The notes under the pieces were generated by a model. It ran no database searches and was not told where the DNA came from. It saw only the letters and a list, made by a program, of their open reading frames with translations. Positions 29,103-39,981 of a stretch of 64,000 bases of DNA are shown piece after piece. Source of the stretch: Roseomonas aeriglobus (GTDB lineage Bacteria; Pseudomonadota; Alphaproteobacteria; Sphingomonadales; Sphingomonadaceae); NCBI GenBank assembly GCA_016937575.1, contig JAFHKN010000002.1, positions 1,736,001-1,800,000 on the forward strand. Direction: 5' to 3'. The translations under genes and the position numbers were made by a program. The number at the start of each line of letters is the position of its first letter. Within the stretch, counting starts at the first letter, position 1.

Positions 29103-30317
29103 TCAAGAATTGTCGTCACGGCGCTCCATGCGCATCCGCAATTCCCCCGGTTCCTGCACGAGTGTGCCGTGTTCGAAGAGGAACCCTGCGATGTCCGGTC
29201 GCCCGGCGGCATCGAGGATCGTCTGGATAATGATCAGCAGCGGCACCGCCAGCAGCGCACCGGGGGTGCCCCAGACCCATCCCCAGAAGCTCAGGGAGAT
29301 GAGGATCAGGATCGGGTTGATCGTCAGCCGGTGTCCGACGATCAATGGCGTGATCGCATTCGCTTCGATCAGGTGTGCGCCGACCATGATCGCGGCGGGC
29401 ACCAGCGCCAGCCAGATGTCGTTAAACGTCATCAGACCACCCAAGGCGAGCAACGCCGCCGCCAGGATCGGCCCGAGATAGGGAATGTAGTTCAACAGCG
29501 CGACAATCCCGCCCCACATCAGGGGAGTCGGCATGTCGATCGCCCAAAGACCCGCGGCGACGACCAGCCCCAGGCAAAGATTGATGACGGTGATGGTGCC
29601 GAGATAGGCCGAGGTGTCGTCGACGACCTGCTGAATCACCCGCGCGGTCGCCATTGCTCCGCCGAAGCTGGTTCGGCGCGTGATCGCGGCACGTCGCGTT
29701 CGCGTCCAGCCCGCCAGGAAGAAGTAGATGACCAGCACGGCGTAGAACATTTCGATGAACGCGGACGGTGCAGAGGTCGCGAACAGCTCGACGATCGATC
29801 GGGGCGGTGCCACGGGCGCGACCTGCTGCCGCTGGGGCGCGGCGGCCATCTGCCGCAGCGTCTTGTTCACGAACCGCTCGAGATTCGAATAGAGGTCGAT
29901 GAGCGGCGACAGGTTATGCTGAATCTGATCGATGCGTTCGGGCAGGATCCGGACCCACTGCCACGCCGGCACGACGATCGACGCGAGCGCCGCGTTGACC
30001 ACCGCCAGGAACAGCAGGACGCACAACAGCGACGCGAGACCCGATGGCAGACGCCGCCGCTCCATCCATTCCAGCATCGGCACCATCGCGATCGCGATCA
30101 CGACCGCCGCTGTCGTCGGCAGAAAGAATGTCGAGCCGGCCTGAAGGGCAAAGGGAATGGCAATGACCAGCCCGACGCCAGCGATCAGCGTCAGCCCAGC
30201 GAGCAGGCGGTCGCGGCGCATGACCTCGACATGACTGCCGTCGTCGGCTGAAAGCGGTGTCGGTGCGGGGGCGTCGGCCACATATCTCTCCCAGTTCTGT
30301 GCCGGGTGTAGCGCCAT
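29103..30317 (-). CDS. AI-2E family transporter (TqsA/PerM-like permease)
   Basis: Inner-membrane permease of the AI-2E transporter superfamily, 404 residues with about seven or eight helices. Family marks are the paired N-terminal helices (LLAGLTLIAGVGLVIAIPFAL, FFLPTTAAVVIAIAMVPMLEWMERRRLPSGLAS), the long amphipathic middle section, and the C-terminal ANAITPLIVGHRLTINPILILISLSFWGWVWGTPGALLAVPLL block. Substrate is unknown; members range from autoinducer-2 exporters to ion or auxin-type carriers. Divergent from glpK with only 35 bases between the starts, so the promoters overlap. Confidence 0.88.
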   Translation of the reverse strand: MALHPAQNWERYVADAPAPTPLSADDGSHVEVMRRDRLLAGLTLIAGVGLVIAIPFALQAGSTFFLPTTAAVVIAIAMVPMLEWMERRRLPSGLASLLCVLLFLAVVNAALASIVVPAWQWVRILPERIDQIQHNLSPLIDLYSNLERFVNKTLRQMAAAPQRQQVAPVAPPRSIVELFATSAPSAFIEMFYAVLVIYFFLAGWTRTRRAAITRRTSFGGAMATARVIQQVVDDTSAYLGTITVINLCLGLVVAAGLWAIDMPTPLMWGGIVALLNYIPYLGPILAAALLALGGLMTFNDIWLALVPAAIMVGAHLIEANAITPLIVGHRLTINPILILISLSFWGWVWGTPGALLAVPLLIIIQTILDAAGRPDIAGFLFEHGTLVQEPGELRMRMERRDDNS

Positions 30318-30352
30318 TCCCTGTCTCTGTAATCCCAGTTAGGATGTGGATT

Positions 30353-31831
30353 ATGGGAGAGTTTCTGCTTGTCATCGACGCCGGCACGACATCCACCCGT
30401 GCGATGCTGTTCGCCGCCGATGGCCGGTGCCTGGGATCGCAGGGTGCCGCGCTGACGCAGTCCTATCCCGCACCCGGCCGGGTCGAACACGACGCCGCGG
30501 AAATCTGGACGAAGACCCGCGATTGTGCAGCCGCGATGGTAGCCCAGGCAGGCGGCGCGGATCGGATCGCTGCGATCGGCATCACCAATCAGCGCGAGAC
30601 GGTCGTCTTCTGGGACCGCACGACGGGTGATCCGCTGGCACCGGCGATCGTCTGGCAGGATCGCCGGACGGCAGCCATCTGCCAGCAGCTGAAGGATGCC
30701 GGTGAGGAACCGGGCGTCCAGGTACGCACCGGCTTGCTGCTCGATCCCTATTTTTCCGCCACCAAGATCGCGTGGGCGATGCGCGAATGGCCCGAGGTAC
30801 GCGCGGCGGGCGACCGGCTGGCGGTGGGCACGGTCGAGAGTTGGCTGGTCTGGAAACTGACCGCGATCGATGCGCGGGGCGGCTCCCATGTCACCGACGC
30901 GACCAACGCCTCGCGCACATTGTTGATGGGGCTGGGCAGCGGGCAGTGGGACGACGGTCTGCTCGCGCTGTTCGACGTTCCTCGAACCGTCCTGCCGGAG
31001 ATCGTCGACAGCGCGGGGGAGATTGGCCGGACGACGGCATTCGGTGCCGCGATTCCGATCTGCGGCTTGGCCGGCGACCAGCAGGCCGCGACGATCGGCC
31101 AGGCGTGCCTGGAGCCCGGTGCGACCAAGGCGACCTTTGGCACCGGCGCCTTCGTCCTGACGCAATATGGTGACCGCCTGCCCGCCTCGCGCCATCGCCT
31201 GCTCGCGACCGTTGCGTGGCAGATCGGTGGCAAGCGCGCCTATGCGCTGGAGGGATCGGTGTTCGTCGCGGGCAGCCTGATCCAGTGGCTGCGCGACGCG
31301 GTCGGGCTGATCGATACGGCGGGCGCCAGCGAGGCGCTGGCCCGCAGCGTTTCCGACAACGGTGGCGTCTACCTCGTCCCCGCCCTCGCCGGCATCGGCG
31401 CGCCCTATTGGCAGCCTGAGGCGCGGGCGACCCTCAGTGGCCTGAGCTTTGGTGCCACCCGCGCACACATCGTGCGCGCCGCACTCGAAGCCATGGCGCA
31501 CCAGGCGCATGACCTGAAACGCGCCTTCGCCGCGGACGGCGCGGACTGGAGCCGACTGCGGATCGATGGGGGCATGGTCGCCAACGATTGGATGGCGCAG
31601 GATCTGGCCGACATGCTCGCCCTGCCCGTCGAGCGGCCCGACTTCGTCGAGACGACCGCGCTCGGCGCCGCGATGCTCGCCGGGGTGGGTTGCGGCCTGT
31701 TCGGGTCGCTATCCGAAGCGGCGACGATGCGGGGCCCCGTAACGGCGTTCGTACCGACGATGGACGACGTCACCCGCGGGCGCCGCCTGACCGGTTGGGC
31801 GGAGGCCGTGCGGCGCACGCTCCTGACCTGA
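30353..31831 (+). CDS. glpK: Glycerol kinase
   Basis: Phosphorylates glycerol to glycerol-3-phosphate with ATP. The 492-residue FGGY-family protein opens FLLVIDAGTTSTRAMLF, then ITNQRETVVFWDR, and the C-terminal IRIDGGMVANDWMAQ/LGAAMLAGVG blocks. The start is ATG 30353, with AGGA eight bases upstream. An ATG 9 bases earlier and a longer frame reaching back into the divergent gene are less likely. No glpF or glpD is visible nearby. Confidence 0.93.
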   Translation: MGEFLLVIDAGTTSTRAMLFAADGRCLGSQGAALTQSYPAPGRVEHDAAEIWTKTRDCAAAMVAQAGGADRIAAIGITNQRETVVFWDRTTGDPLAPAIVWQDRRTAAICQQLKDAGEEPGVQVRTGLLLDPYFSATKIAWAMREWPEVRAAGDRLAVGTVESWLVWKLTAIDARGGSHVTDATNASRTLLMGLGSGQWDDGLLALFDVPRTVLPEIVDSAGEIGRTTAFGAAIPICGLAGDQQAATIGQACLEPGATKATFGTGAFVLTQYGDRLPASRHRLLATVAWQIGGKRAYALEGSVFVAGSLIQWLRDAVGLIDTAGASEALARSVSDNGGVYLVPALAGIGAPYWQPEARATLSGLSFGATRAHIVRAALEAMAHQAHDLKRAFAADGADWSRLRIDGGMVANDWMAQDLADMLALPVERPDFVETTALGAAMLAGVGCGLFGSLSEAATMRGPVTAFVPTMDDVTRGRRLTGWAEAVRRTLLT

Positions 31832-31898
31832 TCGGAATCGCGCTGACTCAGATCAACCGCTTAAGGCACTTATCGATCTCTATCGCATTGAGCGGGAT

Positions 31899-32594
31899 AT
31901 GCAGACACCCGCCTTTCAGAACGACCACCCCCTTGCCCTCGATTTCCAAGCTGCCATCCGAGATCCGGCCTTCCCCTGTGTCGGCGCGAAATCGGCGCTA
32001 TCGCGTGGCAACATGCACTTTCTGGTCGCCCGCAGCATCGAATCGGCTTGGGACGACCTGCGCGTCCACGCCGGGCTGCGCGCGTTCGTCGCGGACTACC
32101 GAGCCGAGCCGACGCTGTTCCGCTCCTTCATCCTGTTGTTCGAAACCGACAGCACGCTCGACGAGGCCGGCTTCGAGCATGCGATGTGGGATCGCCTGCA
32201 GTCGCTCAGCGACAAGGACGAATGGCTGGGTCAGGAGCCTGACCCCCGCGTCAGCGACGATCCGAACGACCCACATTTCTCGCTGAGCTTTGCCGGCGAA
32301 GGCTTCTTCGTCGTCGGCCTGCATCCCAACGCCAGCCGCCCCGCCCGCCGCTTCCCGCGCCCGGCGCTGGTCTTCAACCTTCACGACCAGTTCGAGCGAC
32401 TGCGGGCCGAGGGGCGGTACGAGAAGCTGCGCGAATCGATCATCGATCGCGATGTGGCGCTGGCCGGGTCGGCCAACCCGATGCTCGCCCGCCACGGCAC
32501 GCTGTCGGAGGCGCGACAATATAGCGGGCGTGCGGTGGGCGACGATTGGCGCTGCCCCTTCTCCGGTCGGAGGAACTTCAGCGATGCGGCATGA
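31899..32594 (+). CDS. YqcI/YcgG family protein (GntA-like heme N-oxygenase family)
   Basis: 231 residues of the YqcI/YcgG family. Characterised members are heme-dependent enzymes that hydroxylate guanidine or amine nitrogens, for example GntA in guanitoxin synthesis. The family FPC motif is at residues 25-27 (DPAFPCVGAKSAL), the central LLFETDSTLDEAGFEHAMWDRLQ block is clear, GLHPNASRPARRFPRPALVFNLHDQF follows, and the C-terminus has WRCPFSGRRNF. It overlaps the DUF1989 gene by 11 bases. Substrate unknown; the pairing with DUF1989 suggests guanidino or urea-type nitrogen chemistry. Confidence 0.82.
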   Translation: MQTPAFQNDHPLALDFQAAIRDPAFPCVGAKSALSRGNMHFLVARSIESAWDDLRVHAGLRAFVADYRAEPTLFRSFILLFETDSTLDEAGFEHAMWDRLQSLSDKDEWLGQEPDPRVSDDPNDPHFSLSFAGEGFFVVGLHPNASRPARRFPRPALVFNLHDQFERLRAEGRYEKLRESIIDRDVALAGSANPMLARHGTLSEARQYSGRAVGDDWRCPFSGRRNFSDAA

Positions 32595-33168
32595 GATCGC
32601 GCCGCGTTCGGGTGCCGGGTTCGAGCTGCGCGAGGGGCAGACGCTGACCGTCTATGATCCGCGGGGGGAGCAGGTCGCCGACTTGCTAGCCTATGCGAAA
32701 CAGGACCTGCGCGAGGTCATTTCGTCGGGGCGCACCCTGGATTACGCCAGCCGGCTGTTCCTGACGACGGGCGACCCGCTCTATTCGAACCGCTCGAACG
32801 TGATGCTGGATATCGTCGAGGACACCGTCGGCCGTCACGACTTCCTGCTGACGCCGTGCAGCAAGGACACGTTCCGCATCATCTACGGCGACGCCGACCC
32901 GCACCGCGGCTGCTTCGGCAACCTGGCGGCCGCGCTGGCGCCGTGGGGGATCGAGCCGGACAGCATCCCGACTGCCTTCAACTGTTTCATGAATGTCGGC
33001 GTCAACGGGGAGACGGGCGAGATCACGGTCGACCCGCCGAAAAGCCGTGCGGGGGACAAAATCGCGTTCGTGGCGCGGATGGATCTGGTGATCGGACTGA
33101 CCGCCTGTTCGGCGCTGCAGTCGAACAACGGCAGCTTCAAGCCGATCGAGTATGAAGTGACGGGCTAA
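32584..33168 (+). CDS. DUF1989 family protein (urea-carboxylase-associated / carboxyguanidine deiminase-like)
   Basis: 194 residues, DUF1989. Relatives include urea-amidolyase-associated proteins and the CgdA/CgdB subunits of carboxyguanidine deiminase. Marks are GQTLTVYDPRGEQVADLLAYA near residue 20-40, SRTLDYASRLFLTTGDPLYSNRSNVML (read with GRTL), HRGCFGNL, and FNCFMNVGVNGETGEITVDPP near 130-152, which provide the conserved Cys/His/Glu set. The ATG at 32584 lies inside the 3' end of the upstream gene, so the two are translationally coupled. No urea carboxylase or allophanate hydrolase gene is in the window. Confidence 0.82.
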   Translation: MRHEIAPRSGAGFELREGQTLTVYDPRGEQVADLLAYAKQDLREVISSGRTLDYASRLFLTTGDPLYSNRSNVMLDIVEDTVGRHDFLLTPCSKDTFRIIYGDADPHRGCFGNLAAALAPWGIEPDSIPTAFNCFMNVGVNGETGEITVDPPKSRAGDKIAFVARMDLVIGLTACSALQSNNGSFKPIEYEVTG

Positions 33169-33181
33169 GCAGTTTGTACCG

Positions 33182-33287
33182 TCGTCATTCCCGCGAAAGC
33201 CGGAATCAATAGTCGCTGAAGTCTATGAGTCTCATGTCGTTCAGCGAGAATGGATTGCCGCCATCGCGGGATTGACGATGGTGGGAT
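33182..33287. repeat. Degenerate palindromic repeat after the DUF1989 gene
   Basis: Begins CGTCATTCCCGCGAAAGCCGGAATCA and ends TGGATTGCCGCCATCGCGGGATTGACG, so the ends are imperfect inverted repeats of the same CGTCATTCCCGCG unit. A central CTGAA...TTCAG pair is also present. It fills the 123 bases between two convergent genes and may serve as a bidirectional terminator. It resembles the unit at 8271-8364 in layout. Confidence 0.7.
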
Positions 33288-33291
33288 TACG

Positions 33292-35028
33292 CTAAGCGTC
33301 GACGAACAACGCCTTCAGCTCACCCTTTAGTATCTTCCCGTTCGCATTGCGCGGCAGGACCGTGTCCGAGAAGCGGATTGCCACGGGCACCTTGAACGCC
33401 GCCAGCCGCTGGCGGACGAAGTCCTGCAACTCCGCCTCGCTTGCCTCGGCGCCCACCGCGAGGTGGACGACCGCGACGGGTTCCTCGCCCAACGTGCGGT
33501 GGGGAATGCCAACGAGCGCTGCATCGGTCACCGCCGGATGGGCGTAGAGGACATTCTCGACCTCGATCGAATAGATGTTTTCGCCGCCACGGATGATGAT
33601 GTCTTTCGCACGGTCGACGATGTAGCAGAAACCTTCCTCATCAAGCCGCGCCAGGTCGCCGGTGCGCACCCAGCCATCGATGAAGGTCTCGGCGGTTGCC
33701 TCGGGCTTGTTCCAATAGCCCTTCACGATCATCGGCCCGCTGGCCCAAAGTTCGCCGACCTCGCCGACAGGCAGTTCACGGTCGCCCTCGACGCTCATGA
33801 TCTTCAGGGCGGCGGTCGCGACGGGCGGGCCGCAGCTGTCCGGGCGGTTGATATAATCCTCGCCGCCGTGCTGCGTGACGGTCGCCATGGTCTCGGTCAT
33901 ACCCCAGCCATTTGCCGGAAGCGCGCCGAATTCCTGATAGATGCGCTTGACCAGCTCGGGCGCGGACGGTGCGCCGCCGTAGGCGATCAGTTCGAGGCTC
34001 GAGAGATCGTAGTTCGCGCGGTCAGGATGCTCGAGCAGCTGCCAGGCGATCGTCGGCACGCCACCGGTCACGTTGACCTTCTCGCGCTCGATGATCCCCA
34101 GGGCCTCGACCGGATCCCATTTCCGCATGAAGATCAGCGTCGAGCCCGAGACGAGCGTCCCCATCATCGTGGCCGAACATGCGGTGACGTGGAACAGCGG
34201 AATGACTGCCAGATAGACTTTCGGCGTCGGCTCCGCCGGCATCTCCCCGCGCCGCAGGGACATGCGCGCCTGAACATAGCCCGACGACAGGATGTTGGTG
34301 GTGAGGTTCCGGTGCGTGCCCAGCGCCCCCTTTGGCGCGCCGGTCGTTCCGCTGGTGTAGAAGATCGTCGCGTCGTCGTCGGGATCGATCGCCACCTGCG
34401 GGAAGGCGATATCGGGCAGGGTCGCCCAATTCGGCGCCGGACCGATCAGCGCGTCGAGGGGCGACGCCTTGCCGCCGAGCTCTCCCTGCGAACGCGCCAC
34501 CAGAACGTGCTTCAGGTCCGGCAGCTGGTCGTAGCAGTCGACCAGCCGCGCGTGGCGCTCGCAATCGACGATCAGCAGCTTCGCACCCGAGTCGGTCAGG
34601 CCATATTCCAACTCGCCCCCGGTCCACCACGCGTTCAGCGGCACGCAGATCGCGCCGAGCGACACAATCGCGAAGAAGGCGACCGGCCATTCGGGCAGAT
34701 TGCGCATGGTCAGCGCGACCCGGTCGCCCTTTTCCACGCCCATCTCGGCAAGCTTCGTCGCTAGATGCGCGACCGCGCGGACGGTGGCATCGAAGCTGAT
34801 CCGTTCGTCCTGATAGATGGTAAAGGGCCGATCGCCATGGCTGCGCGCGAACTGGATCAACAGCGCCAGGTTCGGCGGAGCGTTCTTCCACGTCCGGGTC
34901 GGAATACCGCGGATGTCGACGGTCTCCATCTCGAACTTTTGCCCCGGTGCGCACAAGGCAGCCTCAACCTGCCCTAGCGTCATCTTCGGCCAGGACGGAT
35001 CGAGCTGGATCAGCGGTTCGTCAGACAC
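33292..35028 (-). CDS. Acyl-CoA synthetase (class I adenylate-forming)
   Basis: Activates a carboxylic acid to acyl-AMP and then the CoA thioester. The 578-residue protein has the P-loop-like YTSGTTGAPKG at about residue 220-232, the core WGMTETMATVTQHGG near 380, GWVRTGDLARLDEEGFCYIVDRAKDIIIRGGENIYSIEVE near 450-490, and the final catalytic lysine region NANGKILKGEL. The substrate is likely a medium or long-chain fatty acid or an aromatic/terpenoid acid, not determinable here. Divergent from the serine hydrolase gene, with 154 bases between that hold both promoters. Confidence 0.9.
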   Translation of the reverse strand: MSDEPLIQLDPSWPKMTLGQVEAALCAPGQKFEMETVDIRGIPTRTWKNAPPNLALLIQFARSHGDRPFTIYQDERISFDATVRAVAHLATKLAEMGVEKGDRVALTMRNLPEWPVAFFAIVSLGAICVPLNAWWTGGELEYGLTDSGAKLLIVDCERHARLVDCYDQLPDLKHVLVARSQGELGGKASPLDALIGPAPNWATLPDIAFPQVAIDPDDDATIFYTSGTTGAPKGALGTHRNLTTNILSSGYVQARMSLRRGEMPAEPTPKVYLAVIPLFHVTACSATMMGTLVSGSTLIFMRKWDPVEALGIIEREKVNVTGGVPTIAWQLLEHPDRANYDLSSLELIAYGGAPSAPELVKRIYQEFGALPANGWGMTETMATVTQHGGEDYINRPDSCGPPVATAALKIMSVEGDRELPVGEVGELWASGPMIVKGYWNKPEATAETFIDGWVRTGDLARLDEEGFCYIVDRAKDIIIRGGENIYSIEVENVLYAHPAVTDAALVGIPHRTLGEEPVAVVHLAVGAEASEAELQDFVRQRLAAFKVPVAIRFSDTVLPRNANGKILKGELKALFVDA

Positions 35029-35182
35029 AGGCTTCCTCTCGCAACTTGAAGATCGGGTTTGCTCGTCCCGATGCTGTTTGTGCCAAGGTTAGTGTTGATT
35101 TGCGCGCGGCTCAAGCGGTAGAAGCGGCCGATCGACGGCACGCCGGCGATGAAGCGTTTCGAATGAGAGGTATGTCACGGCA

Positions 35183-36406
35183 ATGGAGTTGGCGAAGCCC
35201 GGTGATCATGGCTTCGACGCTGATCGCCTCCGCGCGATCGATGCGTTTCTCGCCGAGCGCTACGTCGATTCGGGGCGATTCGCGAGCACCCAGCTGCTGA
35301 TCGGTCGCGACGACGCGATCGTGCATTTCAGCTCGAACGGCCCGGCCCGCGAAGGCGGCGCCACGCTGGTCGACGAACGCGCCATCTACCGTATCGCCAG
35401 CATGACGAAGCCGGTGACCTCGGTCGCCTTCATGCAATTGCTGGAGGAAGGCCGCGTCGCGCTCGACACGCCGGTGCATCACGTTCTTCCGGAACTGAAA
35501 GGCGTCGGCGTCTATGCCGGCGGTGGCGGGGATACGCCGTTCTCGACAACCCCGACCGCCGAACCGATGCGGATGGTCGATCTGCTGCGCCACACCGCCG
35601 GGCTGACCTACGGTTTTCAGGAACGCACCCCAATCGACGCGGCCTATCGCGCGGGGCGGATCGAGAATTGGCACGGCAATCTCGACCTCGACGGCTTCGT
35701 CGCGGCGCTCGGCGACCTGCCACTCGAATTTTCGCCGGGTGACGCTTGGAATTATTCGGTCGCGACCGATGTGCTTGGCCTCGTCGTCCAGCGTATCGCC
35801 GGTCAGCCACTCGGCGACGTGTTCCGCGATCGCATCTTCGCGCCGCTTGGGATGCACGACACCGGCTTCGCTGTACCCGCCGACCAGACCGACCGGCTGC
35901 CCGACTGCTACGCCTTCGTGCCCGGCAAGGGGCGCGTGATGTACGATCGGGGTGCCGACTCCGCCTGGAGCCGCGCGCCGAAACTAGTGTCGGGTGGCGG
36001 CGGGCTGGTGTCGACCAGCCTCGACTATCACCGCTTCTGCCGCATGCTGCTGAACAAGGGGACGCTCGACGGCGCGCGCATCCTGTCACGCAAGTCGATC
36101 GATCTGATGACGATGAATCACCTGCCCGGCGGCCGCGATCTGGCCAGCATGAGCCGGTCGATGTTTTCGGAAAGCACCAATGCCGGCGTCGGCTTCGGGC
36201 TGGGCTTTGCCGTCACGACAAACGTCGCGCCGACTTTGGCGCCGGGATCGGTCGGCGAGTTCTATTGGGGTGGCGTGTTTTCCACCGCGTTTTTCATCGA
36301 TCCTGCGGAGCGGATCATCATGGTCTTCATGACGCAAATGACGCCCAGCAGCACCTACCCCGTGCGGCGCGAGCTAAAGACCCTGATTTACTCTGCCCTC
36401 ACCTAG
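35183..36406 (+). CDS. Serine hydrolase (class C beta-lactamase / EstB family)
   Basis: 407-residue member of the beta-lactamase-like serine hydrolases, often carboxylesterases. The nucleophile motif SMTK (S-x-x-K) is at about residues 73-76 in IASMTKPVTSVAFMQLLEEG, the tyrosine motif is WNYSVATDVLGLV near 190, and there is a C-terminal FYWGGVFSTAFFIDP segment in place of KTG. There is no signal peptide, so it is probably cytoplasmic. Given its acyl-CoA neighbours an esterase or lactonase role is more likely than antibiotic resistance. Confidence 0.88.
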   Translation: MELAKPGDHGFDADRLRAIDAFLAERYVDSGRFASTQLLIGRDDAIVHFSSNGPAREGGATLVDERAIYRIASMTKPVTSVAFMQLLEEGRVALDTPVHHVLPELKGVGVYAGGGGDTPFSTTPTAEPMRMVDLLRHTAGLTYGFQERTPIDAAYRAGRIENWHGNLDLDGFVAALGDLPLEFSPGDAWNYSVATDVLGLVVQRIAGQPLGDVFRDRIFAPLGMHDTGFAVPADQTDRLPDCYAFVPGKGRVMYDRGADSAWSRAPKLVSGGGGLVSTSLDYHRFCRMLLNKGTLDGARILSRKSIDLMTMNHLPGGRDLASMSRSMFSESTNAGVGFGLGFAVTTNVAPTLAPGSVGEFYWGGVFSTAFFIDPAERIIMVFMTQMTPSSTYPVRRELKTLIYSALT

Positions 36407-36412
36407 AATTTT

Positions 36413-36482
36413 CGTGCCCCGGCGCAGGCCGGGGCGCAGTTTCGACCGAGTAGCGACTGGACCCCGGCCTTTGCCGGGGAAC
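36413..36482. repeat. Palindromic repeat before the FadJ-like gene
   Basis: Two hairpins, GCCCCGGCGCAGGCCGGGGC and CCCCGGCCTTTGCCGGGG, separated by TTTCGACCGAGTAGCGACTGG. It lies 7 bases after the hydrolase stop and ends directly before AAGGAGAG, the Shine-Dalgarno of the next gene (start GTG at 36499). A different repeat family from those at 15937 and 16893. Confidence 0.75.
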
Positions 36483-36498
36483 AAGGAGAGCAAAAAAC

Positions 36499-38526
<2,028 letters not shown>

Positions 38527-38531
38527 TGCAC

Positions 38532-38641
38532 GCCCTCTCCCCTTCAAGGGAGAGGGATGGGGAGAGGGGCGGTTCCACGAGCGTTCGGTCTCGGTGAGAC
38601 ACCGCCCCTCTCCCAAACCCTCTCCCCTCAAGGGGAGAGGG
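38532..38641. repeat. Palindromic repeat, family B copy 2
   Basis: Starts GCCCTCTCCCCTTCAAGGGAGAGGG and ends ACCCTCTCCCCTCAAGGGGAGAGGG, with GGGGAGAGGGGCGGT...ACCGCCCCTCTCCC between, so the entire element is a nested inverted repeat. It fills the gap between the FadJ-like gene and the next acyl-CoA dehydrogenase. Same family as 16893-17003 and 39856-39973. Confidence 0.88.
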
Positions 38642-38661
38642 CTTACGACGGAGAGGATGCC

Positions 38662-39846
38662 ATGACCGACCTCGAAACCTTCCGCAGCGAAACCCGCGCC
38701 TGGCTGGAGGAAAACTGTCCGCCCAGCATGCGCGAACCGGTGCGATCCGAAAAGGACGCCTGCTGGGGCGGCCGCGACCAGTCGATGCTGACGCCCGATC
38801 AGAAGCTCTGGATGAATCGCATGGCCGAGCGCGGCTGGACCGTGCCCGACTGGCCGAAGGAATATGGCGGCGGTGGCCTCAGCCCAGCCGAAACCAAGAT
38901 CCTGCGCGAGGAAATGGCGCGTATCCGCGCCCGCAATCCGCTCAACAGCTTCGGCATCTCGATGCTCGGGCCGGCGCTGCTGAAATACGGCACGCACGAA
39001 CAGAAGCTGGAGCATCTGACCAAGATCGCCCGCGGCGAAATCCGCTGGTGTCAGGGCTATTCGGAGCCCAACGCCGGGTCCGACCTTGCGGGCCTGCAGA
39101 CGTCCGCTGAGGACAAGGGCGACCATTTCCTGGTCAACGGTCAGAAGGTGTGGACCAGCTATGCCGACAAGGCCGACTGGATCTTCTGTCTCGTCCGCAC
39201 CGACAAGACGACCAAGCAGGGCGGGATCAGCTTCGTGCTGTTCGACATGGCCAGCGAAGGCGTGTCGACCAAGCCGATCCTGCTGATCAGCGGCTATTCG
39301 CCCTTCTGCGAAACCTTCTTCGACAATGTGAAGGTGCCGAAGGAAAATCTGATCGGCGAGCTCAACAAGGGCTGGGACGTCGCCAAATATCTGCTGGGCC
39401 ACGAGCGCGAGATGATCTCGGGCATGGGCCTGGCCGGTCCGGGGGGCAACCCGCTGATCGAAGGCGCGATCGCGACGATCGGCCTCGACGACCAAGGCCG
39501 CCTCGCCGACCCGCTGCTGCGCGCCGAGCTGGCGATGTTCGAGGTGCGCGCCAAGGCCTTTGGCGCGATGAGCGAGAAGTTCATCGACGAGCTGAAGGCA
39601 GGACAGGCGCATCCCGCCCAGCCGAGCATGATGAAATATTACGGCACCGAGCTGAACAAGGCGCGCTACGAACTCATCATGGCGAGCGGCGGGTCCGACG
39701 CGCTCGAATGGGAAAGCGACGCATCGTCGAAGGGCGCGAAGCCGCGCGCGTGGCTCAGGACCAAGGCGAATTCGATCGAGGGCGGGACCAGCGAGGTCCA
39801 GCTCAACATCATCGCCAAGCGGATCCTGGATTTGCCGTCCGCCTGA
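38662..39846 (+). CDS. Acyl-CoA dehydrogenase (large, FadE17/26-type)
   Basis: FAD enzyme that introduces the alpha-beta double bond into acyl-CoA. The 394-residue protein has the N-terminal helical domain, then WCQGYSEPNAGSDLAGLQTSAE (FAD/substrate segment, residues about 127-148) and LVNGQKVWTSYADKADWIFCLVRTD. The C-terminal block ends SIEGGTSEVQLNIIAKRIL. The start ATG 38662 has GGAGAGGA upstream. It and the next ACAD gene may form a heterotetramer, as known for paired steroid-type FadE proteins; that is an inference from adjacency. Confidence 0.93.
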   Translation: MTDLETFRSETRAWLEENCPPSMREPVRSEKDACWGGRDQSMLTPDQKLWMNRMAERGWTVPDWPKEYGGGGLSPAETKILREEMARIRARNPLNSFGISMLGPALLKYGTHEQKLEHLTKIARGEIRWCQGYSEPNAGSDLAGLQTSAEDKGDHFLVNGQKVWTSYADKADWIFCLVRTDKTTKQGGISFVLFDMASEGVSTKPILLISGYSPFCETFFDNVKVPKENLIGELNKGWDVAKYLLGHEREMISGMGLAGPGGNPLIEGAIATIGLDDQGRLADPLLRAELAMFEVRAKAFGAMSEKFIDELKAGQAHPAQPSMMKYYGTELNKARYELIMASGGSDALEWESDASSKGAKPRAWLRTKANSIEGGTSEVQLNIIAKRILDLPSA

Positions 39847-39855
39847 AGCAAAAGA

Positions 39856-39973
39856 GCCCTCCCCCCCTGCAGGGGAGAGGGTTGGGAGAGGGGCAGTCTC
39901 CACGAACAACCTCTTATGGGTCGGCGCGAGAGACTGCCCCTCTCCCCGACCCTCTCCCCTGAAGGGGAGAGGG
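39856..39973. repeat. Palindromic repeat, family B copy 3
   Basis: Begins GCCCTCCCCCCCTGCAGGGGAGAGGG and ends ACCCTCTCCCCTGAAGGGGAGAGGG, with internal GGGAGAGGGGCAGTCTC / GAGACTGCCCCTCTCCCC arms. The right arm AAGGGGAGAGGGAG lies 9-20 bases before the next ATG (39982), so it doubles as that gene's Shine-Dalgarno. Confidence 0.88.
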
Positions 39974-39981
39974 AGACTTTC

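Noticed and set aside
29500..30250. Open plus-strand frame opposite the AI-2E permease
   Set aside because: The minus-strand permease has clear hydrophobic helices and family motifs. The plus-strand frame is charged and repetitive.
35183..36406. Antibiotic-resistance beta-lactamase call
   Set aside because: SxxK and YxN-like motifs are present, but there is no signal peptide and no clear KTG. Its lipid-metabolism neighbours favour an esterase-like hydrolase.
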